DNA from: Microtetraspora fusca
GTDB taxonomy: Bacteria; Actinomycetota; Actinomycetes; Streptosporangiales; Streptosporangiaceae
Assembly: GCF_001570365.1 (NCBI RefSeq)
Contig: NZ_BBYK01000063.1
Span: 62,001-126,000, forward strand
Length of the DNA: 64,000 nucleotides
Reading direction: 5' to 3'
This document shows, one piece after another, positions 1-11,700 of this stretch. Positions within the stretch are counted from its first letter, which is position 1; each line of letters starts with the position of its first letter. The translations under genes were made by a program, and so were the position numbers. The notes under the pieces were generated by a model, which was not told the DNA's origin, ran no database searches, and was given only the letters and a program-made list of their open reading frames with translations.

Positions 1-3000
1 CGACACGGTCCACGGTGCCTTCGTCGACGTCCTGCAGCGCAGCCAGCCGACCCGACAAGCGCCGGGCTGCCTCGGCGCGATAGAGCGGCAGCCGCTCGGC
101 GACGTGGGCAAGCCGGGCGCGGACAACCGCGAAGTTGCGCGTAACGGTCATGTCGGCGTCCTGCAGCAGGCTGGTCAACTCACCAGCCTGCTCCTCGGAA
201 ACCTCGTTGTTAGTCTGTGCCCGACGCAGTTCGGTCAACAGTTGCTCGTGTAGGTCCTCCAGTTCAGCCTGCACGTCTGTCTGCGCTGCTGCGACCGCCG
301 CTGCGGTATCTTCGCCGATTTCGCGCTCAGACGCGCCGGGCAGCAGGTTCGATGCAGCGGCGGTGAGGAGGAAGTTCGCAGCGTCGAAGTTCTCGGCCCT
401 AACTTGCGTGAAGATTGCGTGGGTCCAGGTGCGCTGGGCAGCAGCCAGTAGCTGCTCGACCGTCGTGTCTGCCGGCACGGTGACGTGGCTGAGAGCGGGG
501 TCGACGACCGCACCGGGCACCTTCAGCAGCTCGGCAGTGAGCACGAATGCCGGTGCGGGCTCACCAATCGGAAGCGCAGTCTCGCCGTCAAGCACGGCGA
601 ACGTAAGCGTCAGCGACGTGGCAGCCGCTCGCGATGCGGCCGCCAACAGCGGGTCGGTGTGCTTGGTCTGCGCCGCCAAGGCGGCGAGCACCGCCTGGCG
701 CCGGTCCAGCACTGCAGCGCGCATGTCAGCAACCTCTCCGGTGCTCCATTGCTGCGCGGCACCGGACCTCTGTAGTGACAGGACCCCCTCAGCCCAGCCG
801 GCGAGAGTCTGAATGGCCTCGTGGACGAGGTTGAGGAGGTTCTGCCGGCCGGCGCCTTCGATGGGCTTGCCAGACGGCCTCCTGAGTTTGCGATCGAGCG
901 TGTCGATCTCGCGGGTGACGTGTGCGGCGTCGCCGAGCCGCTGAATGACGCTGGTGGCCTCGTTCACGGCGGACCGGTCGTCATTGGCAGCGATGGTCAG
1001 CGGCCGACCAAGCAGCCCGTCGGCGGCCATCCAAGCCTTTGCGATGTCGGTCACACGTTTGGAACGTATCGTACGGTGGCGCAGCATCTTGCGGGCCTTG
1101 TCGCTGGCGGCGCGCACCGACCGCTTGACCTCGCTGACATCGGCGAGCACGGTCAGCGGCGGAGCCTCAACGAGGAGGCCTTGCAACGCACGTCGGCCGA
1201 CTTGCTCAGCGACCGCAGCCAAATTCGGCTCGACCCGCGAAGCTAGCTCGCTGAGCACCGCCCCAGTCGTTGGTTCTCCGGTCACAAGGGCGGCGCGCAG
1301 CAGCGAGGCGACGAGGAGCAGTGCGCTGGGCGAGTCGATGGCGCCGGCTGCCATGTCGAGTTCGGTGAGCTCGCCGCGCAATGCGGCGTTGATCGTACCG
1401 GCCTCACTACGCACCGCGTCGGACAATGCGGCGATGCGCAACATGGCCTGCTGGCTGGGTGGCCACTGTCCTACCTGTGCGACGGCCTCGGCCAGCCCGA
1501 AGCGCTGGGAGCCGATGAGATCGGCGACCCCCTCGACAAGGCGAGCATGCGCGATGACCTCGTCACTGACGGTCACGTTCCCTTGGGCAGCAGGATCGTC
1601 GGTGATCAGCCCAGATCCCGGGCTGGACTGGCGCACGGTCAGAGACGTCTCGGGGGGAGAGAAAGCTGACGTCGGCGCCAGATGAGGGAGCGCCGCGGTG
1701 TTCTCACTCGCTGCCTCGGAGGAGGTCTTGTCATCCTGGGTGGTCCTGTCACTGGTCGCCACGCCTGTCTGGTCGTCGACGGTGGTCTCAGCCGTATCCG
1801 CGGCTTCGGCGGTGCGGCGCGTGATCTCAGTCTCCGCCGTGGCAGCGGGAGCACGGGTCAGCTGGGCCGCTGTGATGGCGAGCAGCGCCAAATCTGGATG
1901 GGCTTGAGCAAATTGCTGCTGCAAGGCCATTACCTGCGACGGTGCGATGGCCGGGTCGGAGAGCTCATTGAGCATGGCCAGTGTGACGGCACGAGTCCGT
2001 TCAGCAGCGGTCCACGCCGGGGATGTGGCCAGGACGTCGGCGCGCTGCTGCGCCTCGGCCAGCACGGTGGCGAGCATCGGGTTTTCGGCAGGCGCGACTA
2101 GAGTTCGCAGCTGTGCCAGCCTCGCGCGCTCGGGCGCATCATCGGCAGCCTTGGCAAGATCGTCGAGCGCGGCGCGTACTGCCGCACCGGTGTCAGCGTC
2201 GACGGTGATGCCAGCCGCCCACAGCCTGGCGACGGCGTCGTCGAACGAGGTGTGCGCAGTGATAACCATGTTGAGGTCGTCGACGGCCGGAGGCCGGTCA
2301 GCGGTTACACTTTCCAGAATTCGCCGCGCAGCCGGGACCGCACTCAACAGCGCTTGCCGCAGGTCCTCACTGGCTTGCTTCAACTCGCCGACGGTCAGCT
2401 CGCCGTCGCTGCTGTCCCCGGTGCTCACCGTCATGTGACGGTCCTCCTCGCCATCCATGGCGGATAGCTGCTTGGCAATGGTGGTAGTCGTGGCCGTAGC
2501 GCCGTCTTCATCGATCGGAGTCGGTACTAGGACCGAGACAGCAGGTTCGACGCTTGGCTCGTTCGCCATCGCGCTCTCGGTCACATCGTCCAGATCGTTG
2601 GGGGTGGACGGAATCCCATTGCTGTCGTTGGGGAAACTGAAGTTGGGCGAGGCCTCGATGACCCTTTTGGCAGCTGCGGCGATCGCGACGACGTGTTCCT
2701 CAGCGACAGAGGCCGGTCGGAACCACGGCCGCCGACTCGCCCACAACCATAACCGCGCGTCACGCAGGGACGAGAACCCGTTGGCCCACATGGCGACTCG
2801 TGCAAGCGCCGGTGACCAGTGGACGGCCGGATCACGTACGTCGGACGAGGAGAAGTGTTCAGGAAACTCATCGGCCAGGACGTTTGTCCTCAGGTCGGTG
2901 AGCACCGCGCGGGTCAGGGCCACTGCCGCGTGCCGCGCGGGGTGGTCATCAACGCGCGTCATCCTCATGAGCACGTCGCGGCACAGGTGCGGGCCAATTT

Positions 3001-3271
3001 TGGAGGGTGTGATCATAAGTCCGAGCGGCCGCAGCACCGACGGCCGGCGCGGCTGCGGTGTCGCCGACAGGCCTTTGCTGATGTCTTGCGGTGTCAGCTC
3101 CGCCAGTGCGGATGCCAGAGGCGCCGGGCACGCCATGAGCACCGCGGACAACTCGCTCAGCGCTGCGTCACGTTCGGCGTCCTCGCCGAGAGGCCAGCCT
3201 GGTTCGGGCCAGACCGGATACGGCGTGAACGGCTCGCCGTGCGGACAACTACTACGATGATGACGGGCCAT
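1..3271 (-). CDS. Large helical protein of unknown family (C-terminus outside window)
   Basis: An open minus-strand frame of at least 1090 codons has no stop before the left edge. The start is ATG at 3271, with a GGAGG ribosome-binding site at 3276-3280, five bases upstream. The N-terminal ~230 residues look globular with several Trp/His positions. Acid- and Thr/Ser-rich linkers follow (about residues 235-290 and 500-570). Most of the rest is Ala/Leu/Glu-rich and probably all-helical, with coiled-coil-like stretches near the visible end. I see no Walker, nuclease or protease motif and recognise no family. It lies 86 bases downstream of the 805-aa gene on the same strand, so it is most likely the third gene of the helicase operon. 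A structural, adaptor or DNA-organising subunit is possible, but that is inference. Confidence 0.8.
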   Translation of the reverse strand, partial: MARHHRSSCPHGEPFTPYPVWPEPGWPLGEDAERDAALSELSAVLMACPAPLASALAELTPQDISKGLSATPQPRRPSVLRPLGLMITPSKIGPHLCRDVLMRMTRVDDHPARHAAVALTRAVLTDLRTNVLADEFPEHFSSSDVRDPAVHWSPALARVAMWANGFSSLRDARLWLWASRRPWFRPASVAEEHVVAIAAAAKRVIEASPNFSFPNDSNGIPSTPNDLDDVTESAMANEPSVEPAVSVLVPTPIDEDGATATTTTIAKQLSAMDGEEDRHMTVSTGDSSDGELTVGELKQASEDLRQALLSAVPAARRILESVTADRPPAVDDLNMVITAHTSFDDAVARLWAAGITVDADTGAAVRAALDDLAKAADDAPERARLAQLRTLVAPAENPMLATVLAEAQQRADVLATSPAWTAAERTRAVTLAMLNELSDPAIAPSQVMALQQQFAQAHPDLALLAITAAQLTRAPAATAETEITRRTAEAADTAETTVDDQTGVATSDRTTQDDKTSSEAASENTAALPHLAPTSAFSPPETSLTVRQSSPGSGLITDDPAAQGNVTVSDEVIAHARLVEGVADLIGSQRFGLAEAVAQVGQWPPSQQAMLRIAALSDAVRSEAGTINAALRGELTELDMAAGAIDSPSALLLVASLLRAALVTGEPTTGAVLSELASRVEPNLAAVAEQVGRRALQGLLVEAPPLTVLADVSEVKRSVRAASDKARKMLRHRTIRSKRVTDIAKAWMAADGLLGRPLTIAANDDRSAVNEATSVIQRLGDAAHVTREIDTLDRKLRRPSGKPIEGAGRQNLLNLVHEAIQTLAGWAEGVLSLQRSGAAQQWSTGEVADMRAAVLDRRQAVLAALAAQTKHTDPLLAAASRAAATSLTLTFAVLDGETALPIGEPAPAFVLTAELLKVPGAVVDPALSHVTVPADTTVEQLLAAAQRTWTHAIFTQVRAENFDAANFLLTAAASNLLPGASEREIGEDTAAAVAAAQTDVQAELEDLHEQLLTELRRAQTNNEVSEEQAGELTSLLQDADMTVTRNFAVVRARLAHVAERLPLYRAEAARRLSGRLAALQDVDEGTVDRV

Positions 3272-3357
3272 GAAGCCTCCGGAGGAAGACCGACGGGGAG
3301 GGCCGGGATGTAGGCCTTACGAGTGTCGCGCCGGGTACGGAAAGACGGCGCTGGCAA

Positions 3358-5775
3358 TCAGGAAGTGCCGCGGGAGTGCGGCCGGATGTAGGTGTAGCCT
3401 TCGGGCAGTTCGGCGGGGCCTAAGAGACGAAACCGGGCGCGGTCCTCGCGGTACGCCTGCCGGGCCTCCTCGCTAGCCGTCCAGCCAACGTCGCCTATCC
3501 GACGCAGATGTCCGGCGACCGCGTGGGTCCGCACGAACCGCGCTTCGAGTGTGCTGGATCGGCGCGATGTTGCGGCGCGTGGAGAGCCTTCGATTGGACG
3601 GGGCTCATAGACGACGAGCGGCACGGTCGGCGCACTGGGTACGGGAGGAAGGCACAGCCGCCCGTTCGCCCCGACGCTGCCGACATCACTGCGCAACTCG
3701 CCGGCTGCGAGCAGTTCCTCGACAGCGATGTCGAGTTCGGCGACCGTGTTGGCCGCGGCGATGCCATACACGGCGGCTGGCAGGTGTGCCCGGGCGAGCA
3801 CTGCGCGTCCGGCCGGATCGAGGAGACCGAGACGGCGCACCGCGTGCAGCACGCGCTGCGGCAGCGACAACGATCTGATGCCAGGCCGCCCAGCGGGGCG
3901 TGGCTGCCCGGGGGCAGCGTCGCGAGTGAGGATCCGCGGGTCATAGCGGTGCTCGATTTCTATCCCGTCGACGGTGACCGGGCAGTCGAGCAGTGTCGTC
4001 GTCACATGGACCGCGCTGGCTCCACGCCCCCAAGTGCAGGTGAGCACGATGCTGGCAAAAAACTGCAGCGGCCACTCGACCCCCATAATTTGCGGGTTCG
4101 CGAACAGATCCGTATCGATGGTCTGGGTAGCTTCGGCCGGGTCGAGGTCATACCCGTCGTGGGTTAGCATCAGCCGCAGCCGCACGCCACTCAACCCTGC
4201 GTCGCGCATCTGGGTGCAGATGGCGTCGGGCAGCGGCAATCGGCCTTCGAGCAGGTGGGTCAGCCGCAGCGCCTGCGTCCACGACACTTGGCTGTCGGTG
4301 ACGGTTAGCTCGTCCAGGCCGCCAGCATCGTCCGACTCAGGCTGCGGAATCTCCAGTACCGGATCAGACTCTGGCTGCGGCTGCGTGGTTCTCGGCGTGA
4401 GAACTGGCTCGGAGGCGGAGAGGAGGCCGGTGTCAGCCGCGCCGTCTGCCGGATCAGCGGGCAACTCGTCCGGCACGGTCGGCAGTGTCGACAGCCACCC
4501 AAGGCCCAGTGGCTCAGTCACGTCGATATGGACGTATGTGCTGTCGGGGTACTCGACACGCCACACGCCGCCGCCCTGCCATGGGTCGTCGAGACGCAAA
4601 TGCACCTCTCCGGGGAGCAGCCCGGTTGTCTCGTCCGTCTCGCGACGGGCATAGTCGCTGATGACAGCGTTGGCATGACAGACTGCAAGCGCGTACCCTA
4701 CGTCAAGCAGCTGCGTGGCGCCGTCACGTACGGCATGCAGGCGCGGCCCCACTGCGGTGTACATAACCTTCCGGCTCGGGGTCCACCTGCTTCGGCGCGA
4801 CGGCACGGCGCTTCGTGCCAGCTGGGCGGCGAGGCTGCCGAGGTCTCCGCCGCCAAGTGGTCCGGGATTGTCGAGCCGATCCTTCAGCGACGCACGTGTG
4901 AACGCGTACCCGCGCCACATGCGGAGTTCCGGCAGGCTCGCAAGCGCGTCGCCGACGGCGGCGAGCATCCCGGTCAGCGCGGCGGCGAGCTGCTCCTCGC
5001 TGGCGTCGTCGGATAGCACGGTCGTCAGCGGCAGCGGCGCGGTCGCGCTCCGCAGCTGATCGCGTCCTCGAGTGAGCAGGTACTGCGCGTAGAACGCGAT
5101 GTCGTCCAGGTCGGCGTCGCGTCGCGTCGCGTACCGCGCGTCGAGTAGCACGTGCCCATCCGCGTCCAGCCACCGGCCGCGCTGGCGCAGCCTGTCGAGG
5201 CGGGTCATCGTCGCCGAGAACCCCTGTCCGAACGCATCTACGTCGATCACGAGACGTTCACGCAGCACTGGCCCGTCCTGCGGCGCATCGACAACACCGG
5301 GCCCGATCGCGCCAGCGGGCGCACCGCTGAGCCATCCTGGCAGCGCGCCGTCGGTTTCCAGCGCAGGATGTGCGCCCTCCTTGTAGACCACCTCGGCGAA
5401 CAGCGGCTGGTCTCCGGCGGCGATGTTGACCATCGCGCCCACGGGCAGCGCCTCGGTTGTCTCCCCGAACCGAACCTCCGGAAACGCGAACAGGTCCAGC
5501 GGTCCGCCGACGTATCCGCCAGCGACCACGTCGTAGCCGAAATACACAGCGTTGAAGGCCACGTTGACGTGAACTGGCGCGCGGCGGGCGGCGACGAGTG
5601 CGGACAAGTACTGGGCCAACCGGTCACGGTCTTGGGGCGCTGTAGCGTCCCAGCCCAACGCCATCGTCGGCGTCAGAAGCGGCCCTTCCTCGAACGGGCG
5701 CCACAAAGGCACGGCCCCGGCAGTTTGCGGGGCGGTCGCCGAGGTCTCGACGCGACGATCATTCAGGTCGGTCAT
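3358..5775 (-). CDS. 805-aa protein of unknown family, partner of the giant helicase
   Basis: This is a complete frame whose ATG overlaps the stop of the upstream 2107-aa helicase gene by four bases (ATGA at 5772-5775), so the two are probably translationally coupled. No Walker box, nuclease motif, membrane segment or cysteine cluster is evident. The first half looks mixed alpha/beta, with aromatic-rich strands such as NAVYFGYDVVAGGY. An acidic, Pro/Gln-rich linker lies near residues 450-500 (PQPESD occurs twice). The C-terminal ~130 residues look like two winged-helix-type segments. I do not recognise the family. The strict coupling suggests that the protein works in a complex with the helicase, for example as a substrate-recognition or scaffold subunit; that role is inferred from context only. 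Confidence 0.85.
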   Translation of the reverse strand: MTDLNDRRVETSATAPQTAGAVPLWRPFEEGPLLTPTMALGWDATAPQDRDRLAQYLSALVAARRAPVHVNVAFNAVYFGYDVVAGGYVGGPLDLFAFPEVRFGETTEALPVGAMVNIAAGDQPLFAEVVYKEGAHPALETDGALPGWLSGAPAGAIGPGVVDAPQDGPVLRERLVIDVDAFGQGFSATMTRLDRLRQRGRWLDADGHVLLDARYATRRDADLDDIAFYAQYLLTRGRDQLRSATAPLPLTTVLSDDASEEQLAAALTGMLAAVGDALASLPELRMWRGYAFTRASLKDRLDNPGPLGGGDLGSLAAQLARSAVPSRRSRWTPSRKVMYTAVGPRLHAVRDGATQLLDVGYALAVCHANAVISDYARRETDETTGLLPGEVHLRLDDPWQGGGVWRVEYPDSTYVHIDVTEPLGLGWLSTLPTVPDELPADPADGAADTGLLSASEPVLTPRTTQPQPESDPVLEIPQPESDDAGGLDELTVTDSQVSWTQALRLTHLLEGRLPLPDAICTQMRDAGLSGVRLRLMLTHDGYDLDPAEATQTIDTDLFANPQIMGVEWPLQFFASIVLTCTWGRGASAVHVTTTLLDCPVTVDGIEIEHRYDPRILTRDAAPGQPRPAGRPGIRSLSLPQRVLHAVRRLGLLDPAGRAVLARAHLPAAVYGIAAANTVAELDIAVEELLAAGELRSDVGSVGANGRLCLPPVPSAPTVPLVVYEPRPIEGSPRAATSRRSSTLEARFVRTHAVAGHLRRIGDVGWTASEEARQAYREDRARFRLLGPAELPEGYTYIRPHSRGTS

Positions 5776-8700
5776 GGCGCACCTCCGGTTCTCGCAGCCA
5801 CTGGGCCTGTCACTGTCGTGGCGGCAGCAGTGCGGGCGAGTTGCCGGGTCTCACGGCGCACGTGGCCTGCCTCTCGCCATCGGGAACCGACCGGTACCAC
5901 GCGTCCCGCGGCCTGCAGCCTGGCCAGGGAGTCTTCCACGTCAGCCAGCCGAGCGGCTGGGTTCGCGCCGAAGTATCGGCTGTTGACCAGTCCGGTGCGC
6001 AACCGCACGCGGCGCCGGGTACGCGGCGAGAAATACGTGTCCTCACCGCGCAGCGCCCGCAGCACGTCGCGGGCGTGGACGCCATGGAAGACCTCCCATA
6101 CCAGGCGAAAGACCTGTTCGTCGAGCCGCTGCCGTCGATGCGCAGCATCGATACGCGCACCGGCTGGCCGCGGCCGAGGCGTCTCCAGCGCGACCGCGAC
6201 GGCTGGCTTGCGCTCTCCAAGCGGCCACATCGGCGTGTTCCAGCACGCTGAGCATCGGTTCGCCGCCGTCGAACAGCAGCCAGCGGGCAGGTCAGCGACG
6301 CCGAAGTAATCTGCGAACTTGCGGTTGGCGCATGTCGTCGAGTCAGTGAAGAAGTCGCGCAGTAGCCGGATCTCCTCGGCGGCCCGGGCAACCTTGCCCG
6401 ATATGGCAGGCAAGAACTGCTGAGGCAGCGTGATTGTCCGCACGGCGATACCGGTGACCAGACGTCGGCTCGGCGCGGCCGACACGTCAAGCAGTCCCCG
6501 GTCATGCAAGTCGGCTAGTAACTGCCAGGTGCCAGCCGCGTCATCAACGATGGTGCGGTATTGCGGCACCGTCGCAGTCAGGTGCTCATCCAGTCGCGCG
6601 ATGTCGAGATGGTTCCGACGCAGCGCGCCCGGCGTGCTCGCACGGACCGGCAGCGCAAGCACCGCCGTGACGACACGGTCCTCCACACCGTCGTCAACGT
6701 CGCCCCGGTTGCGGCCGACAGCGGCGGCGTGGGGTACCGCGCCGAGGAGCTCGCCGGGCTTGACGATGCAATACGGCGGGAAGTCGCCGAGGTCGGTGAT
6801 CGCGCCGAGACCGGCGAGCGTGGTGAAAGCGCGCACCACTCCTGCTGTGTAGTTGTCGGCAGTGCGAGGCTTGCGCGCTTCGTCCGGAGTGAGCCACCCG
6901 GCAGCGAGGTCCTCACCGATGAGCGCGTCGGCAACGCTGGTCGGGTCGAGGACCGTCTGGCACCTCAGCACAGCCCGGCCCATCCGCTCGAGCAACGCTG
7001 ACGGCAGATCGCTACCCGTCATGAACGCGACGGTGCGCAGGCCGCGGCCGGTCAGCAGCGCCAGGCCAACGTTTGCCGGCCACGGCGCGGCGCCTCCTGA
7101 TTCGCCGCAGGCGATGTCGCTGATTGGCGTTCCGATCACCGCATCGCCGTTGGCTTCGAGCGTGTTGACGGGGAGCTCGGCGATACCGACCGGAGCGGGA
7201 GTGTCAGCGCCGATGATGGCCTTACCCGCTGCGTCCCGGCCTGTCCGGCCGATCTGCTGGTACAACGCCGCAAGGTCGGTCGGCGCGCTGACGCAGAAAA
7301 CCGTCCGCACGTCGGGACGGTTGACGCCCAGACCGAACGCCGACGTGGCGACGATGACCAGTGGAGCGAACCCCTCCTCACCCTTGCGCGGCGCCTCCCG
7401 GAACTCCATCATGACCGCTGATTTCTCCGCCTCCGTGAGCCGGCCGTGGAACCTTCGTACTCGGACGCCGCCCTCTCCGAGGTAGTCACGAAGGTGTGCG
7501 TGGAGCGCGACGACCTCCTTCACCGTCAGGCAGTAGAAGATCGCGTGGTTATCAACGGCGTCGAGAACCTCCTCCGCAAGACCAGCGCTGATGGAGGGGC
7601 CAGCCGCCTTGATCGTGCGCCGGAAGATCGCCAGCTCGGGCCGGATGGGGTTCTCCCGAACGGTCATCAGCGTCCCAGCGGTGGCCTCGGCTGCTTCACC
7701 GGCCGGGCCACCAGGTGCCTCGGCGGGCAGGCCGAACACGCCTTCGCGCAGCCCGGCGTACACAGTGCGATTCGCCGTCGCCGTCAGAGCGGTCACCGGC
7801 AGGGCGTGGTCGCGTCGTAGCTCGACGAGAAACTGTTCCACTCGACTCATCGATGGCCGGAAGTCGTCCCACTGCACGAACGTGTGCGCCTCGTCAAGCG
7901 CGATGCGCGTGACGATTCCGGCCTCGACCGCGGTGCGGACGACTTCCCGGAACCGGCGTTGGCACAGTCGTTCAGGCGAGATGTACACGATACGGATGCC
8001 ATGGTCAGCGCGACCGAGGAGCTGATCAGCGACCTCGGTCTTGCCTGCTCGGCTGCTCGACTCGCGCAGTGGCGCTACCAGCGCGCGGACCGCGCCACCG
8101 ATGCTGCGGTTGAGCTCAAGTGCTTGATCGTGCATAAGCGCGACCAGTGGCGAGACGACGAGCGTCACGCCGGGCAGCACCAGCGCCGGCAACTGGAAAC
8201 AAAAGCTCTTGCCGAAACCAGTCGGAAGCAGCCCAAGGACGTTCACGCCGTCGGACACAGCCCGGATGACCGCCTGCTGCGACGGCTTGAGCGTGGCCGG
8301 CTCATCGGACAGGCGCAGCAGCCCGCCGATGACGGCGGCCCGGGCGAGCACCTCGTCGCCGAGGGTGCCGTCGGCGCGATGCCGCGCGACCTGCGCGGCG
8401 GTGAGCGCGAGCTCCCGGATGCGTCTGGTCTGCGGCAGCAGCGTATGCTCCTCAAGCGCTGTCGGCGTCAACAGCCGTGCGGCGCGTTCGGCGGTTAGAA
8501 GGCCGTGCTTGGCGAGGAAATTCCAGATGCGCGCCCACCCTTCGTTCATTGGTACGACGTTGCCGCCGCCGCGTTCGCCGGTGACAGGGTCATCACGCAG
8601 CAGCCCCTCCTCGAGCGAGCCAAGGAACGTCTGCCGGTACGCGCGACGCAGTGCGGTGTGCCCAGCGAGTTTGCGATCGCTGATGATGACGACGCCGTGA

Positions 8701-11700
8701 TGCCGCTCCGACCGGATGAGCCGCCCGACGGCCTGCCTGAGCTGCAGCGCCGCCAGTGGCAGGTAGTAGTGCTCGGTCGCGACCGCCTCCGGGTCGTCGG
8801 CGTGCACGGCCTCCGCCCGCACGGTGATCGCGGCGCGCCGGGCTTCGATGACCGGCGCGGCAAACGGCGCGAACGGCAGCTTGTTAATCCATACCAGCCG
8901 CAGCCGTCGCTCGTCGGAGACGTCGACGCCCTGCCACAGACCCTTGGTTCCGACGAGGATGCCACCGCCGTGCTCGGTGTCGGTGAACTGTCGTACGCCG
9001 CGGGGGTTGCCGAGCACGAGTGCAGACAGCACAGGGGTCTCGTCGCCGCAGGTGCGCAGTTCGTTGGCTAGGTAGTCGGCGATACCACCAGCGGTCGAGC
9101 GTGCGGTAGTGAGCACCAGCGCACCCCCGTCATACCCGCCACGGGTGCCGGGCAGCGCTTCGTCGGGCACATCGACTGGCGTGACGATCTCCCGGGCATA
9201 GCCCGCGAGCTGATGCGCGACGGTTCGCATCGCGCCTTCGGCCTGCTCGGCCCAGGAGGGGAAGTCAGAAAAGCACACTAGCTCGGTCTGCCGCTCGTAG
9301 TCGAACGGCGTCGGCAGATGCAATGTCGCGATGCCGGTCGGCAGGCCGAGGCGATCGCGAATGAACTGCCACCGTCCCGACACCCGCAGCGTCGCGGACA
9401 CGTAATAAGTCCGCGCGAATGTGGCGAGGAACTGCTGCCAGACTCCGTCGGCGGACAGCTCGATGGGGCTGGTCGCCACACGGAACCGGTAAGAGCGCAG
9501 ACCAGCGCGTAGCGCCTCGAGCTCCTCGGCATACACAACCCGGTTCGACGTCCCCGGCGGCAGCGACCCGAGCGGCACCTCCGCAGTGCCGGCACCATCA
9601 GCCGCCCCATCATCCCTGTCGTCGGTGGCCGCCAGGTCCTCGGAGTCGTCATCGCTATCCGCGACCTCACCGGCCTCGTCCTCAACCGCGTCATCGGCGG
9701 TCTCCTCGTCGCTCTCGGCCATGGCACCCGCCACCGGAGGTAGGCCGAGAATGCCGTCGACATCGGCGACGATCGTCCGGCTAGCCTCCTTGACCTGCGC
9801 ACATCGGGTCAGCAGAGCTCGAATACGCTCAGCCTCGAAGAAGTCCAGGCTCGGAGCGTGCACCTCCAAGTACGCCGCCAGGGCTCCGACGAGAGCCTCA
9901 CACTGCCCGGCCAGGCGCAGCAGCAGTGCGGTCAGTGTGCGGACCTGCCCTACGCCGGCGCTGCCGGCATACGCGCTGGCCAAGGTGACGCTACGCGATC
10001 CAACAACTACACCAGCGCCCGTACCTCGTGCGTCGAACACCTGCCCGGCCACGCGCGGCAACTGCTCGTGATCGAGCAGTAGGCCGAGGTTGTCGACGGC
10101 CTCCCGCACCGCGTCACGTGCGGCACTTCGGCGAGCGGTGTCCGTCCAGGCGATCACCTCGCTGAACAGGTCCTCGACGGTGCGGTAGTCCACCATGGTC
10201 GTCAGCGCCGACGTCGCCGCGTCTTCGAGCTGGTGCGCCTCATCAACGATGAGCAGCGTATCGGGACCGAGCGTGCTGAGATCATCGAGATGGGCGAGCA
10301 GCAGCGCGTGGTTGGCCAGCAGGAGCCGATGCGCCGCGAGCGCTTCCCGAACCGCGTCAGTGTGTGCGGCCATGGGAGTACCCGCCTCCGCCGGGTACTC
10401 CCCGTTACTGGCCTGGCTCAGTGACTCCAGCCACACCGGCAGCGCCGGACCGGCGTATCGAGCGAAGAACGCGGGCACGTCAACCGAGTCGACCGAGTGC
10501 GCCGACCATGAGTCGAGCACGTCCGTTGACGCTAGGAACCGCAACGTCAAGTAGACGACGAGCTCCCGGAACGCCGGTCGTGTCAGGAACCGGTTGCGTG
10601 TCCCATGCCTTGCCGAGCGGACGGCGTCAACCCTCGTCGCGTCTGACAGCACCACATTGAGCGCCCGCAGTGACAGCCGGTTTCCCTGCCCTTTGACCAC
10701 GTCACTGACCTCAAGCAGGCCAGGCACGACCCCGTCTAGCAGTGCCACGTCCTCAGCCAACTGCGCCTGCAGCTGCTTGGTGAACGTCGTGACGATCGCC
10801 CTCCGCTGCTGCCCGCCGGCCAGCCACTCCAGCACCGTGGCCAGGATGGCGAAGCTCTTACCAGTACCTGTCGGCGCCTCCACCAGCGCAGGCACCCCAG
10901 CGTCAGCCCAGCCGTGCAGCGCTGTTGTCATCTGCTCCTGCGCAGGCCGGCGTTTAGCTGCCGCACCGTGTGATACCGAAGCCAACAGCACCGGATCGAC
11001 GCGCCCGTCGGCACCGCGCAGCGACGCACTGACCGTAAGTCCGTTACGACTATTCGCGACGCTCGGTGGTGCGCCCACCAACGCGCGCCGTGGCCGGTGT
11101 CCGGCCAGCAGCACGCCAAGGACAGCGGCCACATCAGCGACACTGTGCGCCCGGGCTTCGCCGAGCAGTTGCCCGGCTGCGGCACCCCGCGTCGCCGCAG
11201 CGAGATGTCGCACCAGAACCCACGCTGGCGAGTCGGCGCACACAGAAGCAACCACGTCGGCGAGGTCAGTGGGCCACTCAGCAACCTGTTCGCCAGCCCG
11301 AATCAGCAACCGCACTAGCAGCTCGGCGTCGTCTCCTGCATCGTGCCAGCCTAGTTCGGAACGGTCCACGCCAAGGGCGTCGGCGAGTTCGGCAAGGCGG
11401 TGACTGGGTGCAGTCGGCCAGAGGGCGAGCGTCAGGTAGTACGCGTCGACCGGGGTCGGCGCCAGCGTCGGCAGGCCCTCCCGCTCGTAAGCCGCGGCCA
11501 GCAGCGGGAAGTCGGCCTCAGTGCCGTTATAGGTGACGACCATATCGGCGTCGGCGGTGAACGCGTGCAACTCCAACAGTGCTTTTGCCTGCGCGACAGC
11601 TAAGGCCGCATGACGTTCACGCAGAGACGTCGAACGGATCTCCCATGTCTCGTCGGGCAGTTCAACGAACCAGTCGCGCGGCGGTTCCGCAGCAATCCAT

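Noticed and set aside
135-3260. Several plus-strand frames over the left edge (for example at 135-812 and 2457-3260).
   Set aside because: They mirror the long open minus-strand gene, are Ser/Arg-rich and have no ribosome-binding sites; the minus gene has a strong start and uninterrupted coding.
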